Of a DNA stretch of 64,000 nt, positions 10,207-21,052 are shown in pieces. How positions within the stretch are numbered: position 1 is the stretch's first letter; each line of letters begins with the position of its first letter. Origin of the DNA: Cercis canadensis (lineage: Eukaryota; Streptophyta; Magnoliopsida; Fabales; Fabaceae); NCBI GenBank assembly GCA_003255065.1, contig QAOA01004005.1, positions 569,080 to 633,079 of the forward strand, written 5' to 3'. The translations under genes were made by a program, and so were the position numbers. The notes beneath the pieces were generated by a model that did not search any database, was not told the DNA's origin, and saw nothing but the letters and a program-made list of their open reading frames with translations.

Positions 10207-13082
10207 GTACGCCTTATGCTCGATCTCTACTGGAAGGTGACATGCCTTGCCAAAGACTAGCCTGTAAGGGGACATGCCTATAGGGGTCTTGTAGGTAGTT
10301 TTATAGGCCCACAATGCATCACCAAACGCAGGCTCCAGTTTTCTGTTGGGCTGGACAGTTTTCTCTAAAATCTGCTTGATCTCCCTATTTGACACTTCTG
10401 CTTGCCCCTTGGTCTGTGGATGGTAAGGGGTTGATACCTTGTGCACCACACCATACTTTCTCAACAAAGTAGCCATGTGCCTATTGCAGAAGTGAGAACC
10501 TTGGTCACTGATGATGGCTCTTGGAACGCCGAACCTGCAGAAAATGTGAGTCCTGAAAAAATCTAAGACAACAAGAGAATCGTCAGTCCGGGTGGCCTTG
10601 GCCTCTACCCATTTAGAAACATAGTCCACAGCTAAAAGAATATACACAAAACCAAAAGAAGTAGGGAAAGGACCCATGAAATCGATGTCCCAAACATCAA
10701 ATATCTCATAAAATAGCAAAGGCTGTTGAGGCATTTCATTCCTACGGGAAATATTACCTGTCCGTTGGCATTGGGCACAATTCTTACAAAAGTTGTACGC
10801 ATCATGAAATAGGGTAGGACAATAGAGTCCTGAATCTAAAACTTTACGAGCAGTGCGCTAAGGTCCAAAATGTCCACCACATGCAGAAGTATGGCAGAAT
10901 TGCAACACAGACTCAGACTCATATCCAGGCACACACCTCCTAATTACTTGGTAACTACACAATCTCCACAAGTAGGGGTCATCCCACACATAATGTTTGG
11001 ATTCACTTTTAAGCTTATCTACTTAATGCTTTTTAAAATAAGTAGGTAACTCAGAAGCAACTAAGTAGTTTACCAAGTCAGCATACCAAAGATTTGTACC
11101 TTGCAGCTGATAAAGCTGCTCATCCAGGAAGGTCTCTCTGATGGGAAAGCTGTCCAAAGTCAGTGGTATCCGAATCAAGTGATCTGCTACCAAGTTCTTA
11201 GCTCCACTCTTGTCTCTGATCTCAAGGTCGAATTCTTGCAAGAGCAGCATCCACCTAATGAGCCTAGGCTTTGCATCCAGCTTCTTGAGCACGTACTTTA
11301 AAGCTGCATGATCAGAGAAAGCAATGACTTTAGAATTAAGCAAATATGAACGGAATTTATCTAAAGCAAACACAATAGCAAGGAGCTTTTTCTCAGTAGT
11401 GGTGTAATTTGCTTGGGCAGCATCCAAAGTGCGAGAGGCATAATAAATCATGTGGGACAACTTGTCCACTCGCTGTGCAAGGACAGCACCTACTACAAAG
11501 TTTGATGCATCGCACATAAGCTCGAAGGGAAACTCCCAGTTAGGTGGTTGCATGATGGGAGGGGAGGTAAGACTCTGCTTCAGCTGATCAAAGGCTACTC
11601 TGCACTACTTATCAAAGTCTAAATCCACTTCTTTCTGGAGAAGCTTAGACAATGGCAAGGCAATCTTGCTGAAGTCCTGGATGAATCGCCTGTAAAACCC
11701 TGCATGACCAAGGAAGGAACGCACTTCTCGCACACAAGTGGGGTAGGGTAAAGAGGCAATAACATCTATCTTAGCCTTATCTACTTCAATGCCTTTGCTG
11801 GAAATTACATGCCTTAAAACTATGCCTTGTTCTACCATGAAGTGACATTTCTCAAAATTAAGAACAAGGTTAGTCTCAATGCATCTATCAAGTACCCTAG
11901 CAAGGCTATCTAAACATGCATCAAAAGAGGAGCCATACACAGTAAAGTTGTGCATGAAAACTTCCATGCAGTGTTCTAAAAATTCAAAAAAGATGCTTAC
12001 CATACACCGCTGGAATGTACCAGGGGCATTGCACAGGCCGAAGGGCATCCTCCTATATGCAAATGTGCCGAATGGACAGGTGAAAGTCGTCTTCTCCTGA
12101 TCCTCCAGGGCTATGTGAATCTGGAAGTAGCCTGAGAAGCCATCCAGGAAGAAGTAATGGGACTTCCCTGCCAATCTCTCTAACATCTGATCAATAAAGG
12201 GCAGAGGGAAGTGATCCTTCCTTGTCGCCTGGTTGAGTCTTCTATAATCGATGCAGACGAGCCAGCTGTTCTACACTCTGGTGGGGATCAACTCGTTCTT
12301 CTCATTGGCTACCACAATTATGCCACTCTTCTTTGGAACCACTTGAACTAGACTCACCCATTTGCTGTCTTAGATGGGGTAGATAATGCCGACTGACAAC
12401 AACTTGCTCATTTCTTTCTTGACCACATCCAGAATCAACGGATTAAGTCGCCTTTGGGCCTGCCTCACTGGTTTATCTTCTTCCTCCAATAAAATCCTAT
12501 GCATGCAGGTGGAGGGGCTAATGCCAGGAATGTCTGCAAGTGTCCATCCAATGGCTACCTTTTGCTACTTCAGAATCTGCAACAACCTCTCTTCCTGTTC
12601 AAGTTGCAGATTGTTGGCTATGATGACTGGTAGCTTTTCTTCTGCTTCTCAGAAAGCATACTTGAGATGGTCATGTAACAGTTTCAGCTCAAGAATGGGT
12701 GGCTGCTGCACAGAGGGAACTAGCTTGGTTGGAGAAACCAAGTCTGCTGTGGGAAGCTCAGAAACACCTGCAAGCTCTGCACTATGCTCCAAAACAGTCT
12801 CATCATATCCCATATATGCAGAAATTTCAGAACAAGCAGCACAATTTCCATCACAATTAGCACATGCAGAACACTCTAAAGTATCAAGCAATCCTACTAT
12901 ATCAGGAAATTCAGCTACTAATTCAGCATGCACATCATCAACTAGCAGGTCTATGACATCTATTTGGAACACTGAATGCTCTTCTAGAGGGTGTTTCTTG
13001 GCATCACATAAATTAAAGCAAATTACAGTATCACCAAATTCTATGGAAAGGGTACTAGCATGCACATCAATTATGGTCTTTT
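10207..13082 (-). pseudogene. Family 2 Athila-type pol of C1, broken
   Basis: Read on the minus strand from 13082: the end of the protease region (HASTLSIEFGD), linker, RT, RNase H and integrase. The 3' end of integrase is cut at 10206 by A1. Open pieces are 13065-12649, 12186-11605, 11553-11023 and 10734-10204. The RT catalytic FMDD has become FMHN near 11950, which would abolish catalysis. Stops include changes of Gln codons (for example QVDKL at about 11022 and GPQRT near 10858). The protein differs from family 1 ([28 protein letters not shown]) but has the same gene order. Gag of the same element is at 15337-18954. Confidence 0.9.
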
Positions 13083-13709
13083 AATGGGAACCTAAAACAT
13101 TAAAACAACTAATCTAATGATGAAAAAAACTATGAAAAAAAATATATAGCAACAGAAGAAGAATAAAGTTGTTTTGGGAAAAGTAAAAATGAGTTGAAGC
13201 CCAAAGTCAAGATGCATAAAGTACTTGAATTTCTCCATAATCAGATGCTCTTTGTGATTCCTTGGGTGCTTTAGCCATTTTTCCATATTCTTGTCATTCC
13301 TTTACCTTTCCCCATTACAACCCTTTAAAAGTCCTTTTGATTTGTTTTATGCATGTGACATAGGTAGTGGAGATTGAGAATATGAACAAGCTTATGGTAG
13401 TGTGATTTTTGATAGGATGATTGGAGAGAAATACTTACCTTAGACACTTGAGGGAATTGAGAGCATTTATTTATCTTGTGAGAGGCTATCTACTTTGACT
13501 CATTCCTATTAAATAAAATTGCCATGTTTTTTGTTCTCTAGTTGTCAAGAGATGTTGTTTCATGAGTGTTGTTGTTTCTTTAAATTTGAATTGTTTTCTT
13601 ACCTTAATCTTTGCATTCTTGATTTGATTGGAGAGCTGTTTTCTTATTCTAGTTAGTTTGTTTCTTGTGATTTTGCCCAGGAGTGCAAAAAGCTAAGTGT
13701 GGGGGAATT
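13083..13709 (+). repeat. Family 2 3' non-coding fragment in plus orientation
   Basis: This segment is the reverse complement of the 3' region of C2 (29090-29661). It ends in a hairpin (TTTTGC 13671-13676, GCAAAA 13685-13690) and AGCTAAGTGTGGGGGAATT, directly before a plus-strand LTR. It is inverted relative to the C1 pol and gag on either side. It also preserves the uninterrupted form of the site where the transposon at 29662-32991 inserted. Confidence 0.82.
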
Positions 13710-14854
13710 TGATAACACATTATTTTACACTATTTGTTTCCCTTATACTTAGTCTTTTAGTGTGTGTTTCTAGTGATTTTTATGGCCTTTAGACATGTTT
13801 TGTAGATTTGGATTTGTTGGTGCTTATAGATTTTAATTGCTTAACTGTTTAATTCTGGCACTGCTTACATTTTTTACCATATCTTTGGCTACAGTTGTCC
13901 GATTGATGTGATTCCAGTTTCGTTGAAAATCTGACAAAAACTTATACATTTCATATGAAAAGCCCAGAAGATGATTTGTGAGTCAAGTTAACTGACATTT
14001 GCGTGCTAGCAGTCCAGATTTTCTGCATCCGCCCAGCATTGACTGATTATTGGACCAGAGCATATTTATTTGGGCCAACATCTGCTTATTGGGCCAGCAC
14101 ACATGACACTAGGACTTTCTCACATTTTTACCATTAATAATTTAGGAAACTAGGTTTATTTTGTATTTAGGAAACTATTAGGAAAACTAGAGGAGGCAGC
14201 CAGCTAGTATTTATTCTCAAGTTGTTGAGGAAAATACACACAATCAAAAGAGATACGAAATTCCTTGAGTTGCTGCTGCCTCCTTTGTTGAGTTCATTTT
14301 TTCCACCTTTGCTTTGTGTTCAAGTCTTCCATGGAACGCTAAGTTCGTTTGTAATCAATTCAAGAGGAGCCAAACTTAGTAATCCAGAGTTCTTGTGCTT
14401 CAACCGGGTTTGATTTAATATAGTTTGATTTTCTTCTTCTTCTTCTCATCTTCATGTGATTGAATGGTATTTTAATTGCATGCATGCTTTATATGAATTT
14501 AAATTGGTTGATTAGATTCATCACAGTAATCAAACTGCTAATCATATGTTAAAGGTTTTTAATATATGGTTAACTTAGACAATTCAGTTATTAAATTAAT
14601 CTAGACTTAGTGATATAAAGCGGTTGCCTAGATTCTTAATTCCATGATTAATTGAATCCTGATTGGTAAATTAGTAGGAATTCTATGTGTTACTGTTAGG
14701 GGTTCCAGGTAACATTTAACCAAGAATTCAATCAGATCTAGGCTATTTTTAGTGAACAAGGATGGATTAAGGTTTGATTGCCTGCTTGAGTCAATTGCGT
14801 TTTCTCTTATTTGATAAATTCAGTTTACTGCTTTCTAAATTCTTAGTATTTTCC
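13710..14854 (+). repeat. Family 2 LTR, plus orientation, 3' end missing
   Basis: It starts TGATAACACATTA after the purine tract and follows the LTR at 27784-29089 (reverse complement) until about 14854. There it breaks off before the terminal part seen at 27470-27622. A short remnant (CCAAAATT) and then an opposite-strand LTR follow. Confidence 0.88.
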
Positions 14855-15336
14855 CAAAATTTTGACGGGTGCCGAACCGTACAAAATTAAACTACTAATT
14901 ACAACTAATTTGTAGTATAGGATGCAACCAATGTCGTCTCCCAAGGATTCACCAGAACAACTAATCTAATAAGACTTAAGCAAGAACAGAATAGGGGGTT
15001 TGTTGTTGAATGCAGAATACTAAGAATTTGAAAAGCAGGAAACTGAATTTATCAAATAAGAGAAAACGCAATCAACTCAAGTAGGCAACCAAACCTTAAT
15101 TCATCCTTGTTCACTAAAAATAACCTAGATCTGATTTAATTCTTGGTTAAATGTTACTTGGAACCCCTAACAATAACACTTAGAATTCCTACTGATTTAC
15201 CAATCAATATTCAATTAATCATGGAATTAAGAATCTAGGCAACCGCTCTATATCACTAAGTCTAGATTAATTTAATAACCAAATTGTCCAAGTTAACCAT
15301 ATATTAAAAACCTTTAACATATGATTAGCAGTTTTA
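14532..15336. repeat. Inverted repeat of family 2 LTR segments, about 0.3 kb arms
   Basis: The arms at about 14532-14854 and 15026-15336 are near-perfect reverse complements, separated by about 170 bp. A transcript across this point would fold into a long hairpin. The two arms differ at scattered bases, so they came from separate LTR copies or have aged since the inversion. Confidence 0.85.
14863..15336 (-). repeat. Family 2 LTR fragment, minus orientation
   Basis: It starts TGACGGGTGCCG, the family 2 LTR terminus that normally lies next to the primer site, and runs about 474 bp. At 15328-15336 it joins the protease gene at shared bases (AAACTGCT on the minus strand occurs in both the LTR and the protease codons), a microhomology junction. 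Confidence 0.87.
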
Positions 15337-18300
15337 AGGAAGAGTCTACCCAAGATGAAAGGGGCATGTCCAGACATAGACTCATCCTCCATATTTAACA
15401 CATAAAAATCAGCTGGAAAAATTAAATTATTTACCCTAACCGAAACATCCTCAAGAAGGCCTGCAGGATATGCTGTGCTTCTATTAGCAAGCTGAATGAC
15501 AACTCCAGTGGGCTTCAGTTCTCCAATCTGTAGTGATGAATAGATGGACTTGGGCATCACGTTGATTGAAGCACCCAGATCTAGCATGACATTTGTAAAC
15601 TGTTTGTCTCCAATAGTGCAGGAAATGGTGAAAGTTCCAGGATCAGTGCACTTTGATAGCAGGTTAGGCTAGATCATTGCTGACACATTTCTGCTCATGC
15701 TCACTTTCTCATTGCCCTTCAGTCTTCTCTTGTGGGTACACAAATCCTTCAGAAACCTTGCATACTTGGGAATCTGTTTAATTGCTTCCAGGAGAGGTAT
15801 ATTGACTTCTACCTTCCTGAACATATCCATGATCTCTTTATCTAGCTCATGCTCAGCAATTTTCTTGGACTGTGTAACTCTGTTTGGAAAGGGGAGAGGA
15901 ATACTGGGGGTAGAGCTCTCTACCTGATCTTGAAGGTGGATTGGCTGCTGTTTTGGGATAGCTTTAGGGGCTGCAGGGTCTGAATTTTTTTCTTGAACAA
16001 AATTTTGAACCGTAGAAGGCAGACTAGGTTTTGGAGCACTCACTTCTTTACCACTGCCCAGGGTTATGGCACTCACATTGCCTCTTGGATTGGTGATTGT
16101 CGGAGAAGGTAAACTGCCAGAACCTTGAGACTTCAGCTCACTAATGGTGCTTGCAAGTTGACCTATCTGAGTCTCCAAGCTCTGAATGCTAGTCTCATTC
16201 CTCTGTTGGAATTGGATGTTGCTGCTTGCCAATTGCTTCACTAAGTCTTCCAGGATTGGTACTGGCTTGTTAACTGGCTGCACAAGTTTCTTCATTGGTG
16301 CTTAGAACTGCTGGTTGCTTGAACCTGCATTGTACCTAGCTGTTGTGGCTGGTATGTTTGTTGTTGCTGCTGCTGGTAAGGTTGGCCAAAATTGCCTCCA
16401 TATCTTAAATTAGGGTGATCTCTCCAGCCAGGGTTGTAGGTGGAGGAGTGGGGGTCATATCTGGGCTACTGGTAAGGTCTGCCAGGAAAGACTCCAGCCA
16501 CTACTTCAGTGTTATCTTGGAGAGTAGAGCACTGATCTGTTGGATCACTAGACAGGGAACAAATTCCACATAGCTTGGCATGAGCTTGAACCGGTATGTG
16601 CTCCATTGCTAGCTGTCTAACCAAAGAGGTTAGTTCCTCCAAACGAGTCTCCACTCTCTGTTGATCTGCCATCTGCACCTCATTCACTCCTCTAGCTGGG
16701 GTGATCATCCTTGTGCCAAATTGTTGTGCATTGTCTGACATTTTGGATATTAAATCTCTTATAGTTGCAGGGGTCTTGTCCACTAAGGCACCTCCAGAAG
16801 CAGCATCCACATAGCCTCGATCCATAGGAAGAAGTCCTTCGTAGAAATACTGGATGAGCAACTGGTCACTGATTTGATGATGGGGGGAGCTTCCACAAAG
16901 TTTCTTGAATCTCTCCCAGTACTCATGTAGTGTCTCTCCACTGTTTTGCCTTATGCCACATATATCTTTCCTGATGGCAGCAGATCTAGAGGCAGGGAAA
17001 AACTTTTCAAGGAAACACCTCTTCATGTCATTCCAGCTTGTGATGATGGACAGCTGCAGGTAATACAGCCAATCCTTTGCTGCTCCATCTAATGAAAAAG
17101 GGAAGGCCCTCAACTTGATTTGCTCCTCTGTGATTCCTTGTGGTCTCATGGTGGAACACACTATGTGAAACTCCTTTAAGTGCTTGTGAGGGTCTTCACC
17201 TGCAAGTCCATGAAACTTTGGGAGCAAGTGTATTAATCCAGACTTCAACTCAAAATTGACATCTAAATCAGGATAGTGAATACACAAAGGCTGGTAGTTA
17301 TCATCAGGGGCAGCCAACTCCTTAAGAGTCCTAGCCCTAGCATGCATGTCATTATTTCCAGCCCCATTATTAGCAGCAAGATCAACCTTAGGATTAATAT
17401 CATTGGCAACCATATTATGCTCTATATGATTAGGAGTTCCACGTGCCCTAGCAAGTGTGTGCAAAGTTCTCTTTATTTCAGAATCACCTGATGAGCTGCC
17501 GAGGCTCCTCAAATTAGTAAAAGTTTAAGGTCGGTTACCTAAGCTACTTATAGCATAAGGCAGCCCTAAGTTGAACCAAATGATTATTCTGAGTAGTGAA
17601 TCATATTTAAGAACATATCAACAGGGGGTTTTGTTTGTTTTAGTGATTAACAGAAATTAATTGTAAGTGGTAAACTTTAGGGAAAACAACCAATCCAAGT
17701 CTTAACTGATTCTGATTTTAATCCATCCTTGATTTCCAATGATTCATTCAATTATTAATCTTGTTCTTGGCCTTAGAAAACATCAAGAAGCCTCTCAGTC
17801 CTCTATGGATGTCCACTGGTTAAGCAACCAGAATTCGGATTAACTAAGACTAAATGAATTAAGCAAACATTCAAGTCCAGTTTAACCTAAGTCCAGAATC
17901 CAGCCAAAGGTAATTAATCCATCCAAAAGCTTAGAACATGAAATTAACCATACAATCCTCTTTTATCACATGCAATTAAGCAATTAACACATGAATAATC
18001 CAAATCCGAATTTAAGCAATTCAAACAGAATATTTCAGAGGATTGAAAGAACTTGATTAACAACTAAATGAATAACAACAATACATAATCTCAGAATTAA
18101 TAATCAGAACAGCCAAAACCTGGATTGATTTGATGATTTAGCCCTCCATGAACAAGAGAAGCCAAGTTCTTACAAAATATCTAGAGAGAAAACTTAAAGA
18201 GTAAGAAAACTTCAAAAGCTGTCTAAAATATCCTAAGTGTCTAATATGAATTTCGGCTGCCCCTTTCTGAACATATAGACCTCCAAAAATACATGCACAA

Positions 18301-18954
18301 CCAAATTTCCCTTAGGGCACACTTATTCCCATGGGTCTTAGCTTTCATTGGGCTTTGGTTTGGGCTCATTTGGACTTGTCATGAGGAAGTTAGGCCCATT
18401 TAAGTGCCAACAGGTTTCTGGAACCATCAGCCAACTTCAACAGCCAATAAGACCATCTAAAATATAAAATATGGTGAACCGGTCTTCATAACAATTGTAG
18501 CTCTATCTGTTAGCTTTCCAATGGGGCCAGTTTCAAGTCCATATGACTTTTACAGCTCAAGTTATGGTCCAAACACTGCATGTAGGTTAGGATCCTGCGA
18601 CAGCATGTCTTCTCTGGCTTCCACGCTGCATATGACCTTCTAGACATCCGAATTGGCTTTGGAACCCTAATGAAAGTGGTAGATAATTCTCTCAGCTTTC
18701 CTACAAGGTATGACTCGAAATTTTCAGACATCCAAAACTAAAGATATGGATGAAACACAGAGACAACATAAAATGCTCAGTATTGCTGAAAAATGCAATT
18801 AGGCACAAATGGATCCAAAGTCATGAAATGAGGCACAAGCCTACTCAATTAAGCTCAAAAGAGGTTCAAAAGACTAAATATGAGGGTTAAATACTGTATA
18901 AAAAGTGTGTTCATCATCACCTTCTAGTAGTTCAAAATGAGAGGACCGAGTCAT
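15337..18954 (-). pseudogene. Family 2 gag and protease of C1, broken
   Basis: Read from ATG at 18954 (MTRSSHFELLEG) to the protease at 15337. A solo LTR at 17489-18916 splits the first codons from the rest. The gag core lies at about 17250-16750 ([26 protein letters not shown]). The Cys/His cluster CGICSLSSDPTDQC is near 16550. The protease motif LDLGAS is near 15580. Stops at 16466-16468, 16302-16304 and 15669-15671 each fit a mutated Gln codon. The protease is cut after ILGRLFLKT by the LTR junction. It belongs with the pol at 10207-13082. Confidence 0.9.
17484..18921 (-). repeat. Solo family 1 LTR with 5-bp target duplication in C1 gag
   Basis: The LTR spans 17489-18916 (1428 bp; TGATGAGC to GTTCATCA) and is flanked by TCACC at 17484-17488 and 18917-18921. 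Removing the LTR and one TCACC restores the gag N-terminus to the pattern of the intact family 1 gag (CMTRSS, LLEGD, EI, RTLHT). This gives a clean insertion with no internal sequence left. Confidence 0.96.
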
Positions 18955-19819
18955 ACACCATGCAAATCAAAAGACAAAAACACTCTAAAACACACTAGAA
19001 CACATAAACAGTAAAATAGTGAATCAATGAAAGAAAAGGGCAAAAATCAAAACACACCAAAAACACTAAACAAAGGCAAAAAGACACCAAAATAACACTA
19101 GTTGACCCATCTAAACATTTTTAAAAAATTTTCTACCACCACAGCATGAAAGCTTGATGAAAATGAAACTCAAAAATCAAATACAAATTCTTAAAAAATT
19201 GAAAAGTGGTCAAAACGATGGAATTCGGCTTAAAAATGCAGACCTCATGGCATAGCACTGACTATGAATTGCCAGGCCATTTTCCTTCAACTGACCAAGT
19301 TTCAGGTCAATCGGAGCTAAAAGTTTTGGCCAGAATAGTACACGCGAAAACCACTAAATCAAACCGAAGCAAGGGGAAAACAAAGGGGAACTGGCACCAA
19401 GGCACCAGAATTCACACAATGGAACCCTAAAACATCAAAGGATACAAAACAACAAGAAAAAACTAACACCACAATGCTCAGAAAATATAAAACGTTCTAC
19501 CAAAAAGTGAACAATGACAGCAAAGGAGACAGAATAATGGCAAAGAAGGTTAAACAAGGGCAATAACAGCACAAAGTTCACCTCACAATGCAATTTTTTA
19601 TCCACTAATTTGTAGCTCAATCCAGTTGGTCAGAATAAAAAATAAGACAGAAACAGAAACACTAAACAGAGAAAGAAAACCTAAACAGATAAGGAAAACA
19701 AAATAGGAAAGCAAGTAGAACAAGGGGAAAACGATGAAGAACAATAACCAGAAACAAGAACAATAAGAAAGCAAAATAGTAACAAAAGATTCCTAAGAAG
19801 ATTAATATGTTAGGTGAAG
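18955..19819 (-). other. 5' untranslated leader of C1
   Basis: About 865 bp between gag and the primer site, with no credible gene. Several blocks match the leader of family 1 element A2 (56387-57039), including CTACCACCACAG, AGTGGTCAAAAC and TTTCAGGTCAATCGGAGC. The LTRs of the two families differ, so conservation here suggests a shared leader function such as RNA packaging. That function is inferred. Confidence 0.7.
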
Positions 19820-19837
19820 TCCCCGGCAACGGCGCCA
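19820..19837 (-). promoter_or_regulatory. Primer binding site for tRNA-Asp (C1)
   Basis: On the minus strand it reads TGGCGCCGTTGCCGGGGA. This is complementary to the CCA-tailed 3' end of plant tRNA-Asp as I recall it, and is the primer used by Athila elements. It lies 6 bp from the LTR edge at 19844, as expected for minus-strand DNA priming. Confidence 0.92.
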
Positions 19838-19843
19838 AAATTT

Positions 19844-21052
19844 TGACGGGTGCCAAACCGTACAAAATTAAACTCCTAATTGCAACTAATTTATAGTATA
19901 GGATGCAACCAGTGTCGTCTCCCAAGGATTCACCAGAACAACTAATCTTTTAAGAACTTAAGCAAGAACAGAATAAGGGGAGGTTTGTGTTGATTGCAAT
20001 ATACTAAGAATTTAGAAAGCAGTAAATTGAATTTATCAAATAAGAGAAAACGTAATCAACTTAAGCAGGCAACCAAACCTTAATCCATCCTTGTTCACTA
20101 AAGATAACCTAAATCTGATTTAATTCTTTGTTAAGTGTTACCTGGAACTCCTAACAGTAACACTTAGAATTCCTACTGATTTACTAATCAGGATTCAATT
20201 AATCATGGAATTAAGACTCTAGGCAACTGCTCTATATCACTAAGTCTAGATTAATTTAATAACTGAATTGTCCAAGTTAACCATATATTAAAAACCTTTA
20301 ACATATGATCAGCAGTTTGATTACTGTGATGAATCTAATCAACCGATTTAAATTCATATAAAGCATGTAAACAATTAAAATACCATTCAATTACATGAAG
20401 ATGAGAAGAAGAAGAAGAAGACAATCAAACTATATTAAATCAAACCCGGTTGAATCACAGTAACTCTGGATTATTAAGTTTGGCTCCTCTTGAATTGATT
20501 ACAAACGAACTTAGCCTTCCATGGAAGACTTGAACACAAATCAAATGTGTAAAAATGAACTCAGCAAAGGAGGCAGCAGCAGCTCAAGAAATTTTGTATC
20601 TCTCTGATTGTGTGTATTTTCCTCAACAACTTGAGAATAAATACTAGCTGGCTGCCTCCTCTAGGTTTCCTAATGGTTTCCTAAATACAAAATAAACCTA
20701 GTTTCCTAAATTATTAATGGTAAAAACATGATCAAACCCTATTGTCATGTGTGTTGGCCCAATAAGCAGATGTTGGCCCAAATAAACATGCTCTGATCCA
20801 ATAGGCAGGCCTAAGAAAAGGAATCAATCAATGCTGGGCGGAGCAGAAAATTTGGACTGCTTGCATGCGAATTTCAGTTTTTCAGACGCGAGAATCATCT
20901 TCTGGGCTCTGCATATGAAATGTGGAATTTTCTGTCAGATTTCCAACGAAGCTGGAATCACATCAATCGGACATCTGTAGCCAAAGATATAGTGAAAAAA
21001 TTAAGCAGTGCCAGAATTTAACAGTTAAGCAATTAAAATCTATAAGCACCAA
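19844..21052 (-). repeat. 5' LTR of C1 (family 2), outer end missing
   Basis: It starts TGACGGGTGCC next to the primer site and follows the complete family 2 LTR of 27784-29089. It breaks off after TATAAGCACCA, about 100 bp short of the outer terminus, and then enters tandem-repeat sequence. The missing terminus means no target duplication can be read. Confidence 0.9.

Noticed and set aside
19206..19430. 74-codon plus-strand frame in the C1 leader
   Set aside because: It lies in leader sequence and is not preserved in the homologous leader of A2.
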